A stretch of 64,000 nt of DNA from Comamonadaceae bacterium OS-1 (GTDB lineage Bacteria; Pseudomonadota; Gammaproteobacteria; Burkholderiales; Burkholderiaceae_C). The notes below the pieces were generated by a model. It was not told the DNA's origin. It saw only the letters and a program-made list of their open reading frames with translations, and made no database searches. The translations under genes and the position numbers were made by a program. Positions within the stretch are counted from its first letter, which is position 1; every line of letters begins with the position of its first letter. Where the stretch lies: NCBI GenBank assembly GCA_027923965.1, contig AP026969.1:3348001-3412000 (forward strand). The letters run 5' to 3'. Below, one piece after another: positions 44,867-54,014 of this stretch.

Positions 44867-47815
44867 CTAAAAGCCCCGCAAATCGTCCACCGGTTGAAGC
44901 AGCTTGCCGCCCAGCACCACCTGCAGCGTGCGGGTGATGGCATCGATGTTGTTGTCGAAGCTGCCGTGGTCGGCGGGGATCATCACGTTGCTGGGGTCGT
45001 CGCGGCGCGGGTCGGCCAGGGCGGTGCAGACTTTGTCGGTGGTGACTTCCACCAGTCGGCCCGCGCTCTTGAGCTTGGCGTCTTGCACCGCGCGCCGCCA
45101 GACGTTCAGGCTCTCGTTGGTACTGGAGCTACCGTCCCAGCCGCCATCGCCCGTGCCATAGACCTTGGCCATGCCCGCGATGGGGGTGCGCAGGTCGGTT
45201 TCCAGCGCGCCCGACACCAAGTACAGCAGCGATTTGCGGTAGATGCCCGCCACGCTATCGGCACGCTCCCGGGCATCGGACAGCATCGACAGGTACAGCC
45301 GCTCCATGACCTGCTTGTTGCTGGCGTAGCACTGGTTGGCAAAGGCCACACTGCAAGCGGGTGCGTACAGGTGGATGGAGTTGATCTTTTCGATCGGCAC
45401 TTTGCGGTAGGCCAGGCCGTTCAGCATGTGGCCCAGAATGATCGAGCCCGCCGAGTGGCCCACCAGGTGGATTTCCAGCTGGTCGCCCCAGGTGTCCATG
45501 AGCTGCTGCAGGGCGCGGATGATTTGCTCGCCGCCACGCCGGGTTTCAAATGCCAGCGCGGCCACGTCTTTCATCTGCGTCCAGACCGGGCGCACCAGGC
45601 TGCGGCCAATGCTGGACTCGACGGCCAGGTCGGTTTTTTCGGTCACCGCCTCGGCCAGCTCGTCAAACCAGCCGCCCGCCATGCCCGGCGCCTCGCGGCT
45701 TTGCTTGTGCAGAATGCCGCTGATGGATTCCAGCAGGCCGGTCTTCCAGACCAGAAACAACGGGTAGCAGCCATTGGCCTCGAAATGCCGCCCCATGGCG
45801 CGGGCCCGCTTGATGGCATCGGCCTCGCTGTTGAGGCCGCCGTGGGCGTAGATGACGATGCGCTTCTTGCCGTCCAGCGGGCCGTGGGCCGGGTCGCGGA
45901 ACCAGGCATTGGGCAGCTCGCACACCTGGTGGGCCAAGGTGCGGCTAAGCCCGTCTTCGGTCAGATAGTGGCCCACGCGGCCATCGTCGCCCAGCACCAC
46001 GCTGTGCTGGTAGGCCTGGTCGGCACTCCACCACAGGCCGGTGTTGACCGCCCCGGCCCGGGCGTGCGCGCCGTCGGAGGCGGTGACGCTGATGCGCCCT
46101 TCCACCACGCCGGGCACGCCTAGCGCCACCACCCAGGCATCCATGCCATTGGCCAGCCAGTCGGCATAGCCCAGCACGGCAAAACCGCCCATGCCGAACT
46201 GGGTGCCCCAGGAGTTCTGCACGATGAAGCCCTGGGCATTGAAGCCCACCAGCGCAAACGCATGGCCTCCGCCTTCGGCCGGGCGGCCATCGAAGGCGAT
46301 CAGCGGAAGATCCTTGTGCCCGCTGGGGACCGATGGGATGGTCGGTAGGTTGTGCCAACCGTCATGGGTCAGGGCCGACACATACACCGCGCCCACGGCC
46401 TGGATGGCGGCCTGCAGGTCGGTGATGGATTGCAGGGCGATGCGGTAGTACACGCCCAGGGTCTGGTCGGTGGCGTTCTTGGCGAAGCCGTAGCGGGGTT
46501 GCGGCGCATCTTTGCGCCAGTAGTCGTCCAGGCACACGCCATGGTTGAACCAGCCTTTGAGCGCGCCCCGGCAGCTGGAGCCGCTGTAGTCTTCGCCCGC
46601 ATATTCGTCGTAGCGGCGGGCGTAGCTGTAGAGCATGCGCGGGCTGACGGAATCGATCTTGCTTTTGTCGGCGGCCTTGTACCAGCGCAGGTAGTTGACC
46701 ACGCAGGCCAGGCCGTAGCCGGTGCAGGCGCCTTCATTGCCCTGGTCCAGGATCAGCCCGGCGGCGGTGTAGGCGGCCAGGTATTTTTTGATGTCGGCAT
46801 CGCTGGGGTAGGCCCCCTGCAGGCCCAGCGGCGGCGGCAGGTAGGCGCGGTCGTTCAGGTCGATGGGGTCTTTGCGCACCTTGAGCTGGCGCTCGGCTCC
46901 GAGCCTGGGGGGCACGGCGGCCGGGGTCGCCTTGCCCCCCTTGGCCGACTTGGAGGCACCTGCACCCACATTCCGGGCCGGAGCCGCTTTGCCCACCAGC
47001 GGCTCGGCCCGCGCAAAAACATCCTTGAATCGGTCCAGCCCGTGTGCGCCGCCGTTGACCAGCTTGCGCGCCGCCGCCAGGTTGCCGGTGGCCAGCGCGG
47101 CCCGGATAGGCTCGGCCTTGTCGGCCAGAAACCGGGCCAGCAACAGGGCGGCGATCTCCGGGGCGTTGGCCAGATCGGCATTGGCGGCCTGCGCCACGCC
47201 CAGGTCGATGCCCAGGGCATTGCCATAGCGGCTGTAGTTGTCGCGCCCGGTCAGTTGCACAAAGCCACGCCCTTTGAAACGGGCTCCATCGCCCGCCTGG
47301 GTATTGCCCACGCGCCTGCCCGGCCCGGTGCCCGGTTCGTACAGGCCAAACGGCATGCCGCCGGGCGCGGTATTGAACTGCGACTGGAATTCAGAAATCG
47401 GCAAAAAACCCTCGGTCTCGGCGCGGATGCTGCCCAGAGCGGCGCAGACCATGGGCCAGTCGGTCAGGTCCAGCGCATCCAGCGCGGCGGCCACGTAGGG
47501 CAGGTAGCGGGCGATGTTGGCGGGCTTGGTGGCCGGGAACAACTGCCGCACCAGCTCCAGGGTCAGCGGTACTTTGAAACGGGGCGCCGGGCGCAGCGCC
47601 AGCAGTTGCAGGCAATACGGCCCCACCACCCCATCGGCCACCAGCCCCACACCCGACTGCCAGCGCCGGGCGGCGGCCTCTACATCCACCGTCATCTCGT
47701 CGCCCAGATCCAGACCCGGAAAGGCCTGGGCATCCGCGCCCAGTTCATTGAACAAGGCGGTACGCAGTTTTTGCACTGCCGGGCCTTGGCTGCCCCGCAC
47801 CAAAAGTGTGTCCAT
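44867..47815 (-). CDS. Multi-domain hydrolase: GH19-like lysozyme, papain-like protease, lipase-like domain
   Basis: 982 residues from ATG 47815, after GAGGAG. No signal peptide or membrane helix. Residues 1-75 resemble a peptidoglycan-binding domain (RGSQGPAVQKLRTALF). Residues ~85-275 resemble GH19 chitinase/endolysin: IRAETEGF with candidate catalytic Glu133/135, and GRGFVQLTGRDNY (182-194). A linker rich in Ala, Gly and Lys (276-320) follows. Residues ~330-570 look like a C1 peptidase: Cys364 in DQGNEGACTGYG, His518 in GGGHAFALVGF, Asn534 in VQNSWG. Residues ~650-960 look like an alpha/beta hydrolase: HGG (658-660), Ser788 in GHSAG, His950 candidate. The role is unknown; no immunity gene or secretion system is adjacent. 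Confidence 0.88.
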   Translation of the reverse strand: MDTLLVRGSQGPAVQKLRTALFNELGADAQAFPGLDLGDEMTVDVEAAARRWQSGVGLVADGVVGPYCLQLLALRPAPRFKVPLTLELVRQLFPATKPANIARYLPYVAAALDALDLTDWPMVCAALGSIRAETEGFLPISEFQSQFNTAPGGMPFGLYEPGTGPGRRVGNTQAGDGARFKGRGFVQLTGRDNYSRYGNALGIDLGVAQAANADLANAPEIAALLLARFLADKAEPIRAALATGNLAAARKLVNGGAHGLDRFKDVFARAEPLVGKAAPARNVGAGASKSAKGGKATPAAVPPRLGAERQLKVRKDPIDLNDRAYLPPPLGLQGAYPSDADIKKYLAAYTAAGLILDQGNEGACTGYGLACVVNYLRWYKAADKSKIDSVSPRMLYSYARRYDEYAGEDYSGSSCRGALKGWFNHGVCLDDYWRKDAPQPRYGFAKNATDQTLGVYYRIALQSITDLQAAIQAVGAVYVSALTHDGWHNLPTIPSVPSGHKDLPLIAFDGRPAEGGGHAFALVGFNAQGFIVQNSWGTQFGMGGFAVLGYADWLANGMDAWVVALGVPGVVEGRISVTASDGAHARAGAVNTGLWWSADQAYQHSVVLGDDGRVGHYLTEDGLSRTLAHQVCELPNAWFRDPAHGPLDGKKRIVIYAHGGLNSEADAIKRARAMGRHFEANGCYPLFLVWKTGLLESISGILHKQSREAPGMAGGWFDELAEAVTEKTDLAVESSIGRSLVRPVWTQMKDVAALAFETRRGGEQIIRALQQLMDTWGDQLEIHLVGHSAGSIILGHMLNGLAYRKVPIEKINSIHLYAPACSVAFANQCYASNKQVMERLYLSMLSDARERADSVAGIYRKSLLYLVSGALETDLRTPIAGMAKVYGTGDGGWDGSSSTNESLNVWRRAVQDAKLKSAGRLVEVTTDKVCTALADPRRDDPSNVMIPADHGSFDNNIDAITRTLQVVLGGKLLQPVDDLRGF

Positions 47816-47891
47816 GGTTGTCTCCTCGCAAAGGAATACTTCCATTGTGGACACCCGGGGCTTTGGGGGCATCCCTCTTTTGGGGGAAGGA

Positions 47892-49139
47892 TTAGGGCCT
47901 TGCCACCTCCAGCTCGGTCACGCCCGCGGCGTGGTTGCCCCAGGAGGTGCGGATAAAGCTCAGCACGGCGGCGATGTCGGCATCGTTCAGCACCAGCACA
48001 TACGGCGGCATGCCAAACGGGCGCGGGTTGCCGGCGGTGGCCGGGGCAAAGCCGCCATTGCGCACCGCATGCACCAGGTTCGCGGTGCTGGCCATGGTGA
48101 TGGCACGGTTGCCCGCCAGCGGCGGGTAGGCCCCCACCACGCCCTGGCCCTGGGCGCCATGGCATTGGGTGCAATGCTGCTCGTACAGCTTGGCACCGCG
48201 TTGGACATCACCTGCCGTGGTGGGCACGGCGCGCGCAGGCGGTGCCGCGGTCTGCGGCAAGGCTTTCAGGTAGGTGGCCATGGCGGTCAGGTCCTGGGTG
48301 CTCAGGTACTGGGTGCTCTGCTGCACCACCTCGGCCATGGGGCCCAGCACCGTGCCCTGCGGGGCCTGGCCGGTTTGCAGCAGACGCACGGCATCTTGCA
48401 GCGGCCAATCGTGCAGGCTGGCTTCCTGGGGGGCGGTGAGCGAGGGGGCGTACCAGTTTTGCACCGGAATCAGCCCGCCTGCCAGGTCCAGCCGGGTATC
48501 GGTTGCGCCCAGGGCGTTGCGGGCGGTGTGGCAGGCACCGCAGTGGCCCAGGCCGCGCACCAGGTAGGCACCGCGGTTCCACTCGGCCGACTGGGCCGGT
48601 TCCGGCTGGAAAGTGGCGGGGCTGAAGTACAGCGCACGCCACACGGCCAGCGCCGCCTGTTGGTTGAACGGCCAGCGCAGCGCGTGCGGTGGGGCGGGCT
48701 GGGCGGTGGCGGGCAGGCTGTGCAGGTAGGCGTAGAGCGCGTCCGAGTCGGGCCGGGTCACCGTGGTGTAGCTGGGATAGGGAAAGGCCGGGTACAGCAG
48801 CCGCCCGTCTTTGGAGCGGCCGTTGTGCAGGGCCCGCCAGAACTCTGCCGCCGACCAGCTGCCGATACCGGTGCGCACATCGGGCGTGAGGTTGCTGCTG
48901 TAGACCGTGCCAAACGGCGTATCGATGCCGCGCCCTCCCGCATACGGCGTGCCGCCGCGCACCGTGTGGCAGGCCGCGCAGTTGCCCGCCCGGGCCAGGT
49001 AGGCACCGCGCGCCAGCAGCTCGGGCGTGGCGTTGATGGCAGTGGCGGACAACTCCGGCTCGTCGCGGGTGTTCAGGTGCCACACCAGGGCGGCCAGGGC
49101 CAGGATGACGACGCACAGGCCCAGCGCAATTTTCTTCAT
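47892..49139 (-). CDS. Triheme cytochrome c (alcohol dehydrogenase cytochrome subunit-like)
   Basis: 415 residues from ATG 49139. An N-terminal signal/anchor helix (ALGLCVVILALAALVWHL) is followed by three CxxCH heme sites: CAACH, CGACH and CTQCH, plus GMPPYVLVL with a distal methionine. This matches membrane-bound triheme subunits of quinohaem-type alcohol/aldehyde/gluconate dehydrogenases, which pass electrons to ubiquinone. No dehydrogenase subunit is adjacent. It overlaps the upstream diheme cytochrome gene by 4 bases. Confidence 0.92.
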   Translation of the reverse strand: MKKIALGLCVVILALAALVWHLNTRDEPELSATAINATPELLARGAYLARAGNCAACHTVRGGTPYAGGRGIDTPFGTVYSSNLTPDVRTGIGSWSAAEFWRALHNGRSKDGRLLYPAFPYPSYTTVTRPDSDALYAYLHSLPATAQPAPPHALRWPFNQQAALAVWRALYFSPATFQPEPAQSAEWNRGAYLVRGLGHCGACHTARNALGATDTRLDLAGGLIPVQNWYAPSLTAPQEASLHDWPLQDAVRLLQTGQAPQGTVLGPMAEVVQQSTQYLSTQDLTAMATYLKALPQTAAPPARAVPTTAGDVQRGAKLYEQHCTQCHGAQGQGVVGAYPPLAGNRAITMASTANLVHAVRNGGFAPATAGNPRPFGMPPYVLVLNDADIAAVLSFIRTSWGNHAAGVTELEVARP

Positions 49140-49834
49140 GGCGCGCTCCCGCAGGCAATGGCCTGGGCACCGGGCAGCAAGGCGGGCAGCGCGGTAGCTG
49201 GGTGGGTACTGGCAGGCAAGGGCTGGGCGGCCAGCCAGCTGGCGGCGGCGTTCACCTCGTCGGGGCTGAGCTGGCGCGCTACCGTGCCCATGCAGTCGGG
49301 CGCGTGGGCCCGGCGCTGGCCGGTGCGCCAGGCCCCGAGCTGGGCGTTCAGGTAGTCGCGCGGCAGTCCCAGCAGGCCGGGGATGTGGGGGGCCACGCCG
49401 GTGAGCGCCGTACCGTGGCATTGCACGCAGGCGGGGATCTGCCGGGTGGCATCGCCCTGCTGTACCAGTACCTGGCCACGGCGCAGTACCTCGTTGGTGG
49501 CGTTGGTGGGCTGGGGTGCGGGGTACGGCAGGTCCAGCTGCGAGAAATACTGGGCGATCTCCAGCAGGTAGGCATCGCTGAGCGGATCGACCATCTGCAC
49601 CATCAACCCGTAGTGGCGGCGGCCCTCGCGGAAGTTGAGCAACTGGTTGTACAAATAGCCCGCCGGTTTGCCCGCGATGCGCGGGTAGTAGCCGTCGCTG
49701 GCGGCGCGGCCCTCTTTGCCGTGGCAGGCAGTGCAGGCCTGGGTGCGCTGGGCGATGGTGTCTTCAAACGGAGGCGGGGCGGCCTGGCTGGCGGTGGCCG
49801 CAAGCAGGAGCAGGGCAGTACAAATTTTTTTCAC
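49136..49834 (-). CDS. Diheme cytochrome c (c4-like)
   Basis: 232 residues. Signal peptide ending TASQA, then two heme sites CTACH and CVQCH, with IAGKPAGYLYNQLLNFREG and IPGLLGLPRDYLNAQL repeats typical of cytochrome c4-type dihemes. It is periplasmic and probably passes electrons between the triheme partner and a terminal oxidase. Gene order puts it first in a two-gene operon. The MocR regulator is divergent 112 bases away and might control it. Confidence 0.92.
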   Translation of the reverse strand: MKKICTALLLLAATASQAAPPPFEDTIAQRTQACTACHGKEGRAASDGYYPRIAGKPAGYLYNQLLNFREGRRHYGLMVQMVDPLSDAYLLEIAQYFSQLDLPYPAPQPTNATNEVLRRGQVLVQQGDATRQIPACVQCHGTALTGVAPHIPGLLGLPRDYLNAQLGAWRTGQRRAHAPDCMGTVARQLSPDEVNAAASWLAAQPLPASTHPATALPALLPGAQAIACGSAP

Positions 49835-49946
49835 GATAGGGAATCATGCCCCAGCCCGGCCCGCAGGGACAGCACCAGTGGCCAACTTAAAAACCATACC
49901 AGATGCCAAAAATGTAAAAATCTACAGCTCAGATGAAACGCTACGC

Positions 49947-51359
49947 ATGAAACTTTACGAGCAAATGGCCGACCTGCTGGCCGCCGACATCCGCTCGGGC
50001 CAGCGCGCGCCGGGCAGCCGCATGCCGTCCATCCGGACGCTGACCGCGCAGCACGGTATCAGCCCGTCCACGGCCTTCCAGGCCTACTACCGGCTGGAGG
50101 AAAAGGGCCTGGTGCGGGCCCGCGAACGCTCGGGCTATTTCGTCACAGGGGCTGTCGCCCTGCCCGCTCCGGCACCTCGGGTGGTGGCCGCGCCCGCGCA
50201 GGTGGCGGCCAAGGTGGACATCAGCGGCCTGGTGTTTGCGGTGCTGGACGCGGCCCAGCAGCGCGACATTGCGCCGCTGGGTTCGGCCTTTCCCTCGCCC
50301 GCGCTGTTTCCGCTGCAGCGCCTGGCCCAGTCGCTGGGGCGCAGCATGCGCCGCAGCTCGCCCTGGGAATCGGTGCAGCACCTGCCGCAGGGCCATGCCG
50401 GGCTGCGCCAGCAGATTGCGCTGCGCTACCTGGCCATGGGCATGGCCCAGCCGCCGGAGGACCTGGTGGTGACCAGCGGTGCGCTTGAAGCGCTGAACCT
50501 GTGCCTGGCCGCCGTGGCCCAACCCGGCGATCTGGTGGCAGTGGAGTCGCCCGGCTTTTACGCCAGCCTGCAGACGCTGGAGCGGCTGAAGATGCGGGCG
50601 CTGGAAATCCCCGTGCACCCGCAGCACGGCCTGGACCTGGACGCGCTGGAGCAGGCGTTGGGCCGCCACCCGGTCAAGGCCTGCTGGTTCATGACCAGCT
50701 TCCAGAACCCCACCGGCATCAGCATGTCGGCAGCCCATAAAGAGCGGCTGGTGGCCCTGCTGGCGGCCCACCAGATCCCGCTGATCGAAGACGACGTGTA
50801 CGGCGAGCTGTACTTCGGCAACCAGGCCCCACTGCCCGCCAAGGCCTACGACCGACAGGGCCTGGTGATGCATTGCAGTTCCTTCAGCAAAACCCTGGCC
50901 CCCGGCTACCGGGTGGGCTGGGTCGCGCCCGGGCGCTTTGGCCCGCGGATTGCGCAGCTCAAGCTGATGACCACCCTGGGCGCCAGCCTGCCCGCCCAGG
51001 CCGCCCTGGCCGACTACCTGCAGCACGGCGGCTACGACAAACACCTGCGCCGCCTGCGCCACGTGCTGGAGTCGCAGCACGCCAGCCTGGTGGCGGCCAT
51101 CGCCCGCTACTTTCCCGCCGATGTGCAGGTCTCGCAGCCCGGTGGTGGCTATTTTGTGTGGGTGGCTTTTGCGCCCGCCTTCGACAGCCTGGCGCTGCAC
51201 CAGCAGGCGCTGGCCCAGGGCATCAGCATCGCGCCGGGCCCGATGTTCTCAGCCCGGCAGGGTCTGCGCCACTGCATCCGCCTGAACTTTGGCCACCCCT
51301 GGCATGCCCGCATGGAAGCCGCCATGGCTACGCTGGGAGCGCTGGTACAAAATTTATAA
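49947..51359 (+). CDS. MocR/PdxR-type regulator (GntR helix-turn-helix plus aminotransferase-like domain)
   Basis: 470 residues from ATG 49947. N-terminal GntR winged helix (SRMPSIRTLTAQHGISPSTA) joined by a linker to a class I aminotransferase-like domain with PLP lysine K315 in SSFSKTLAPGYRVGW. MocR proteins sense PLP or amino compounds and regulate transcription; aminotransferase activity is usually lost or weak. The stop codon (TAA, 51357-51359) lies inside a family 1 repeat, so the last residues (QNL) are repeat-derived. Confidence 0.92.
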   Translation: MKLYEQMADLLAADIRSGQRAPGSRMPSIRTLTAQHGISPSTAFQAYYRLEEKGLVRARERSGYFVTGAVALPAPAPRVVAAPAQVAAKVDISGLVFAVLDAAQQRDIAPLGSAFPSPALFPLQRLAQSLGRSMRRSSPWESVQHLPQGHAGLRQQIALRYLAMGMAQPPEDLVVTSGALEALNLCLAAVAQPGDLVAVESPGFYASLQTLERLKMRALEIPVHPQHGLDLDALEQALGRHPVKACWFMTSFQNPTGISMSAAHKERLVALLAAHQIPLIEDDVYGELYFGNQAPLPAKAYDRQGLVMHCSSFSKTLAPGYRVGWVAPGRFGPRIAQLKLMTTLGASLPAQAALADYLQHGGYDKHLRRLRHVLESQHASLVAAIARYFPADVQVSQPGGGYFVWVAFAPAFDSLALHQQALAQGISIAPGPMFSARQGLRHCIRLNFGHPWHARMEAAMATLGALVQNL

Positions 51360-51414
51360 GAAATTGGCAGTCTGTGCTTATGGAATAAGCGTAAGAAGCT
51401 ATCAAAATAATAGT
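51353..51414 (-). repeat. Family 1 palindromic repeat, copy 10 (supplies a stop codon)
   Basis: Reverse orientation: TTTATAAGAAATTGGCAGTC, TGTGCTTATGGAATAAGCG, then TAAGAAGCTATCAAA. Stem GCTTAT/ATAAGC. It provides the TAA of the MocR gene. Confidence 0.88.
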
Positions 51415-51497
51415 ATGGGCAGGGATGTGTGCGCCGCCGCACAGACGGCTAAACCACAAAAGCGCATATTGGTGTTTTGCCCACCCAGGATTCCAAC

Positions 51498-51884
51498 ATG
51501 TCCATTCGCACCGCCTTACTTGTGACCGCACTGCTGTGCACCGCTGCCGCACAGGCCGCCGACCCCGCGGCATCACCGGCTGCCCAAGCCCGCTTCAAGC
51601 AAGACATGGCGCTGTGCAATAGCGGAAAGTCCAACCAGAACGCCGCCACCTGCAAGATCGAAGCCGAGCGCGCCCTGGCCGAGGCCCGCCGCGGCGGCCT
51701 GACGGCAGCCGCACCGTCGGAGTACCAGCAAAACGCCTTGCGCCGCTGCGCGGTGTTCCAGGGTGATGAACGCACCGCCTGCGAAGTGCGCATGCAAAAA
51801 CCCGAGGGCGTGGAGGGCAGCGCGCAAAGCGGCGGCGTGTTGCGCGAGAGCGTCACCATCGTGCCGGTGCCCGCCCCACAATAA
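51498..51884 (+). CDS. Small secreted protein of unknown function
   Basis: 128 residues. A signal peptide (TALLVTALLCTAAAQAA) is followed by a charged helical region with three cysteines (LCNSGKSNQNAATCKIEAER and RRCAVFQGDERTACEVRM, four in total), suggesting disulfides in the periplasm. I do not recognise a function, though similar small cysteine-containing exported proteins are common in Burkholderiales. A strong terminator lies at its end. Confidence 0.75.
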   Translation: MSIRTALLVTALLCTAAAQAADPAASPAAQARFKQDMALCNSGKSNQNAATCKIEAERALAEARRGGLTAAAPSEYQQNALRRCAVFQGDERTACEVRMQKPEGVEGSAQSGGVLRESVTIVPVPAPQ

Positions 51885-51908
51885 AAAAACCCGCCGAAGC
51901 GGGTTTTT
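51885..51908. terminator. Bidirectional terminator between the small secreted protein and phaB
   Basis: AAAAACCCGC-CGAA-GCGGGTTTTT: a GC-rich stem with A and T tracts on both sides, working for the convergent genes on each strand. Confidence 0.95.
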
Positions 51909-51927
51909 GGGAGCTGCGCCTGGGCGA

Positions 51928-52665
51928 TCAGCCCATGTGCAAACCACCGTTGACCGAGAAGTCCGCGCCGGTAGCGTAGCCACCTTCTTCGGACGCCAGC
52001 CAGGCGATGATGGAGGCGATTTCGCTGGGCTTGCCCAGGCGCTTGACGGGCACGGTGGCCACGATCTTGGCCAGCACGTCTTCGCGGATGGCGTTGACCA
52101 TGTCGGTGCCGATGTAGCCGGGGCTGACGGTGTTGACCGTCACGCCCTTGGTGGCCAGCTCTTGCGCCAGGGCCATCGAGAAACCGTGCATACCGGCCTT
52201 GGCAGCCGAATAGTTGGTCTGGCCCGCCTGGCCTTTTTCGCCGTTGACCGAAGAGATGTTGATGATGCGGCCCCAGCCCTTTTCCACCATGTCGGCCACC
52301 ACTTGCTTGGTGACATTGAACATGCTGTTCAGGTTGGTTTCGATCACCGAATCCCAGTCTTCGCGGCTCATCTTCAGGAACATGCGGTCCTTGGTGATAC
52401 CGGCGTTGTTCACCAAAATATCGATCGTGCCGTGCTCGGCCTTGGTCTTGGCGAAGGCTTCGACGGTGGAATCCCACGCACCCACATTGCCCGCCGAGGC
52501 GTAAAAGGTAAAGCCCAGTGCCGCCTGCTCGGCGATCCACTTGGCGTGGTCGCGGGTAGGGCCGCAACCGGCGATGACCTTGAAGCCGTCGGCATGCAGA
52601 CGCTGGCAGATGGCGGTCCCGATGCCACCCATACCACCGGTCACGTAAGCTACTTTTTGAGTCAT
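51928..52665 (-). CDS. phaB: Acetoacetyl-CoA reductase
   Basis: 245 residues. It reduces acetoacetyl-CoA to (R)-3-hydroxybutyryl-CoA with NADPH for polyhydroxybutyrate synthesis. The SDR fold shows YVTGGMGGIGTA, NNAG (LVNNAGITKD), and the catalytic Ser/Tyr/Lys region NISSVNGEKGQAGQTNYSAAK. It is the last gene of phaC-phaA-phaB and starts 40 bases after phaA's stop, ending at a strong terminator. Confidence 0.97.
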   Translation of the reverse strand: MTQKVAYVTGGMGGIGTAICQRLHADGFKVIAGCGPTRDHAKWIAEQAALGFTFYASAGNVGAWDSTVEAFAKTKAEHGTIDILVNNAGITKDRMFLKMSREDWDSVIETNLNSMFNVTKQVVADMVEKGWGRIINISSVNGEKGQAGQTNYSAAKAGMHGFSMALAQELATKGVTVNTVSPGYIGTDMVNAIREDVLAKIVATVPVKRLGKPSEIASIIAWLASEEGGYATGADFSVNGGLHMG

Positions 52666-52705
52666 GTTGTTCTCCTGTTTGTTGTAAAAAATCTAAAAAA
52701 TCGGA

Positions 52706-53884
52706 TCAGCGTTCGATGGTGAGCGCAACGCCCATGCCGCCGCCAATGCACAGCGAGGCAATGCCCTTCTTGGCATCGCGGCGCTGCATTTCGTGCAGCA
52801 GCGTGACCAAAATACGGCAGCCGGACGCACCGATGGGGTGGCCAATGGCAATCGCGCCGCCGTTGACGTTGACCTTGCTGGTGTCCCAACCCATTTCGTT
52901 GTTCACGGCACACGCTTGGGCGGCAAAGGCTTCGTTGATTTCCAGCAGATCCAGGTCTTGTGCCTTCCAGCCCGCGCGGGCCAGGGCTTTGGTGGACGCA
53001 GGCACGGGGCCCATGCCCATGATGGCGGGGTCCAGGCCGGTGGTGGCAAAGCTGGCAATGCGGCCCAGCGGGGTCAGGCCCAGGGCGGCGGCTTTCTTGG
53101 CGGTCATCACCATCACGGCGGCAGCACCGTCGTTCAGGCCGGAGGCATTGCCCGCGGTCACGCCACCAGCTTTGTCGAACGCGGGGCGCAGGCCGGCCAG
53201 GGCTTCGGCGGTGGTCTTCTTGTTGATGAACTCGTCGGACGAGAAGATGATCGGGTCGCCCTTGCGCTGGGCAATGCTGAACGGGGCGATTTCGGCCACG
53301 AACTTGCCTGCTTCCTGTGCAGCAGCGGCTTTTTGCTGGCTGGCCAGGGCCAGAGCGTCTTGCATGTCGCGGGTGATGCCGTATTTCTTGGCCACGTTTT
53401 CGGCGGTGATGCCCATGTGGTACTGGTTGTACACGTCCCACAGGCCGTCCACGATCATGGTGTCGGTCATCTTCCAGTCGCCCATACGCTGGCCGTCGCG
53501 GCTGCCCAGCAGCACGTGGGGCGAAGCGCTCATGTTTTCCTGGCCACCGGCGATGACGATTTCACTGTCGCCATAAGCCACGGCCTGGGCCGCCAGCATC
53601 ACGGCTTTCAGGCCGGAGCCGCACACGGCGTTGATGGTCAGGCCAGGCGTGCCTTGCTGCAGGCCACCTTTGAGCACCGACTGGCGGGCCGGGTTCTGGC
53701 CCGCGCCTGCAGCCAGCACCTGGCCCATGATGACTTCACCGATTTGCTCGGCGCTCAGGCCGCTGCGGGCCAGCACTTCCTTGATGACGTGGGCACCCAG
53801 CTCGGTGGCGGGGGTCTTGGCGAGGCTGCCGCCAAATTTGCCTACGGCAGTACGGGCAGCTGCAACGATGACGATATCTTCCAT
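52706..53884 (-). CDS. phaA: Acetyl-CoA acetyltransferase (beta-ketothiolase)
   Basis: 392 residues. It condenses two acetyl-CoA to acetoacetyl-CoA, the first step of polyhydroxybutyrate synthesis. The nucleophilic cysteine is in NAVCGSGLKAV, with the GHPIGASGCRIL and SLCIGGGMGVAL motifs carrying the second histidine and cysteine. It lies between phaC and phaB, as in the classical operon; a hairpin in the gap behind phaC may tune its expression. Confidence 0.97.
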   Translation of the reverse strand: MEDIVIVAAARTAVGKFGGSLAKTPATELGAHVIKEVLARSGLSAEQIGEVIMGQVLAAGAGQNPARQSVLKGGLQQGTPGLTINAVCGSGLKAVMLAAQAVAYGDSEIVIAGGQENMSASPHVLLGSRDGQRMGDWKMTDTMIVDGLWDVYNQYHMGITAENVAKKYGITRDMQDALALASQQKAAAAQEAGKFVAEIAPFSIAQRKGDPIIFSSDEFINKKTTAEALAGLRPAFDKAGGVTAGNASGLNDGAAAVMVMTAKKAAALGLTPLGRIASFATTGLDPAIMGMGPVPASTKALARAGWKAQDLDLLEINEAFAAQACAVNNEMGWDTSKVNVNGGAIAIGHPIGASGCRILVTLLHEMQRRDAKKGIASLCIGGGMGVALTIER

Positions 53885-53940
53885 TTTTTGCTCCTGGGTC
53901 TAGTTGGTAATAAAAGGTCTGTCGAAGGAATCGGGTGCTA

Positions 53941-53986
53941 GCCCCACATTTGTACGAAATGGTTAATTCGCATTGCAGTGTGGGGC
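53941..53986 (-). other. Hairpin between phaC and phaA
   Basis: GCCCCACA (53941-53948) pairs with TGTGGGGC (53979-53986) around a 30-base AT-rich loop that also contains CGAA/TTCG. It lies within the 130-base phaC-phaA gap, where it could act as attenuator or RNA-processing site. Confidence 0.5.
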
Positions 53987-54014
53987 AAGTCGTGCACTTT
54001 TTGTATACGGATTT

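Noticed and set aside
44867-47815. Toxin-immunity pair or type VI effector cargo
   Set aside because: No VgrG, Hcp or PAAR gene, no marker domain at the N-terminus and no small immunity-like ORF next to it, so an effector role stays a hypothesis.
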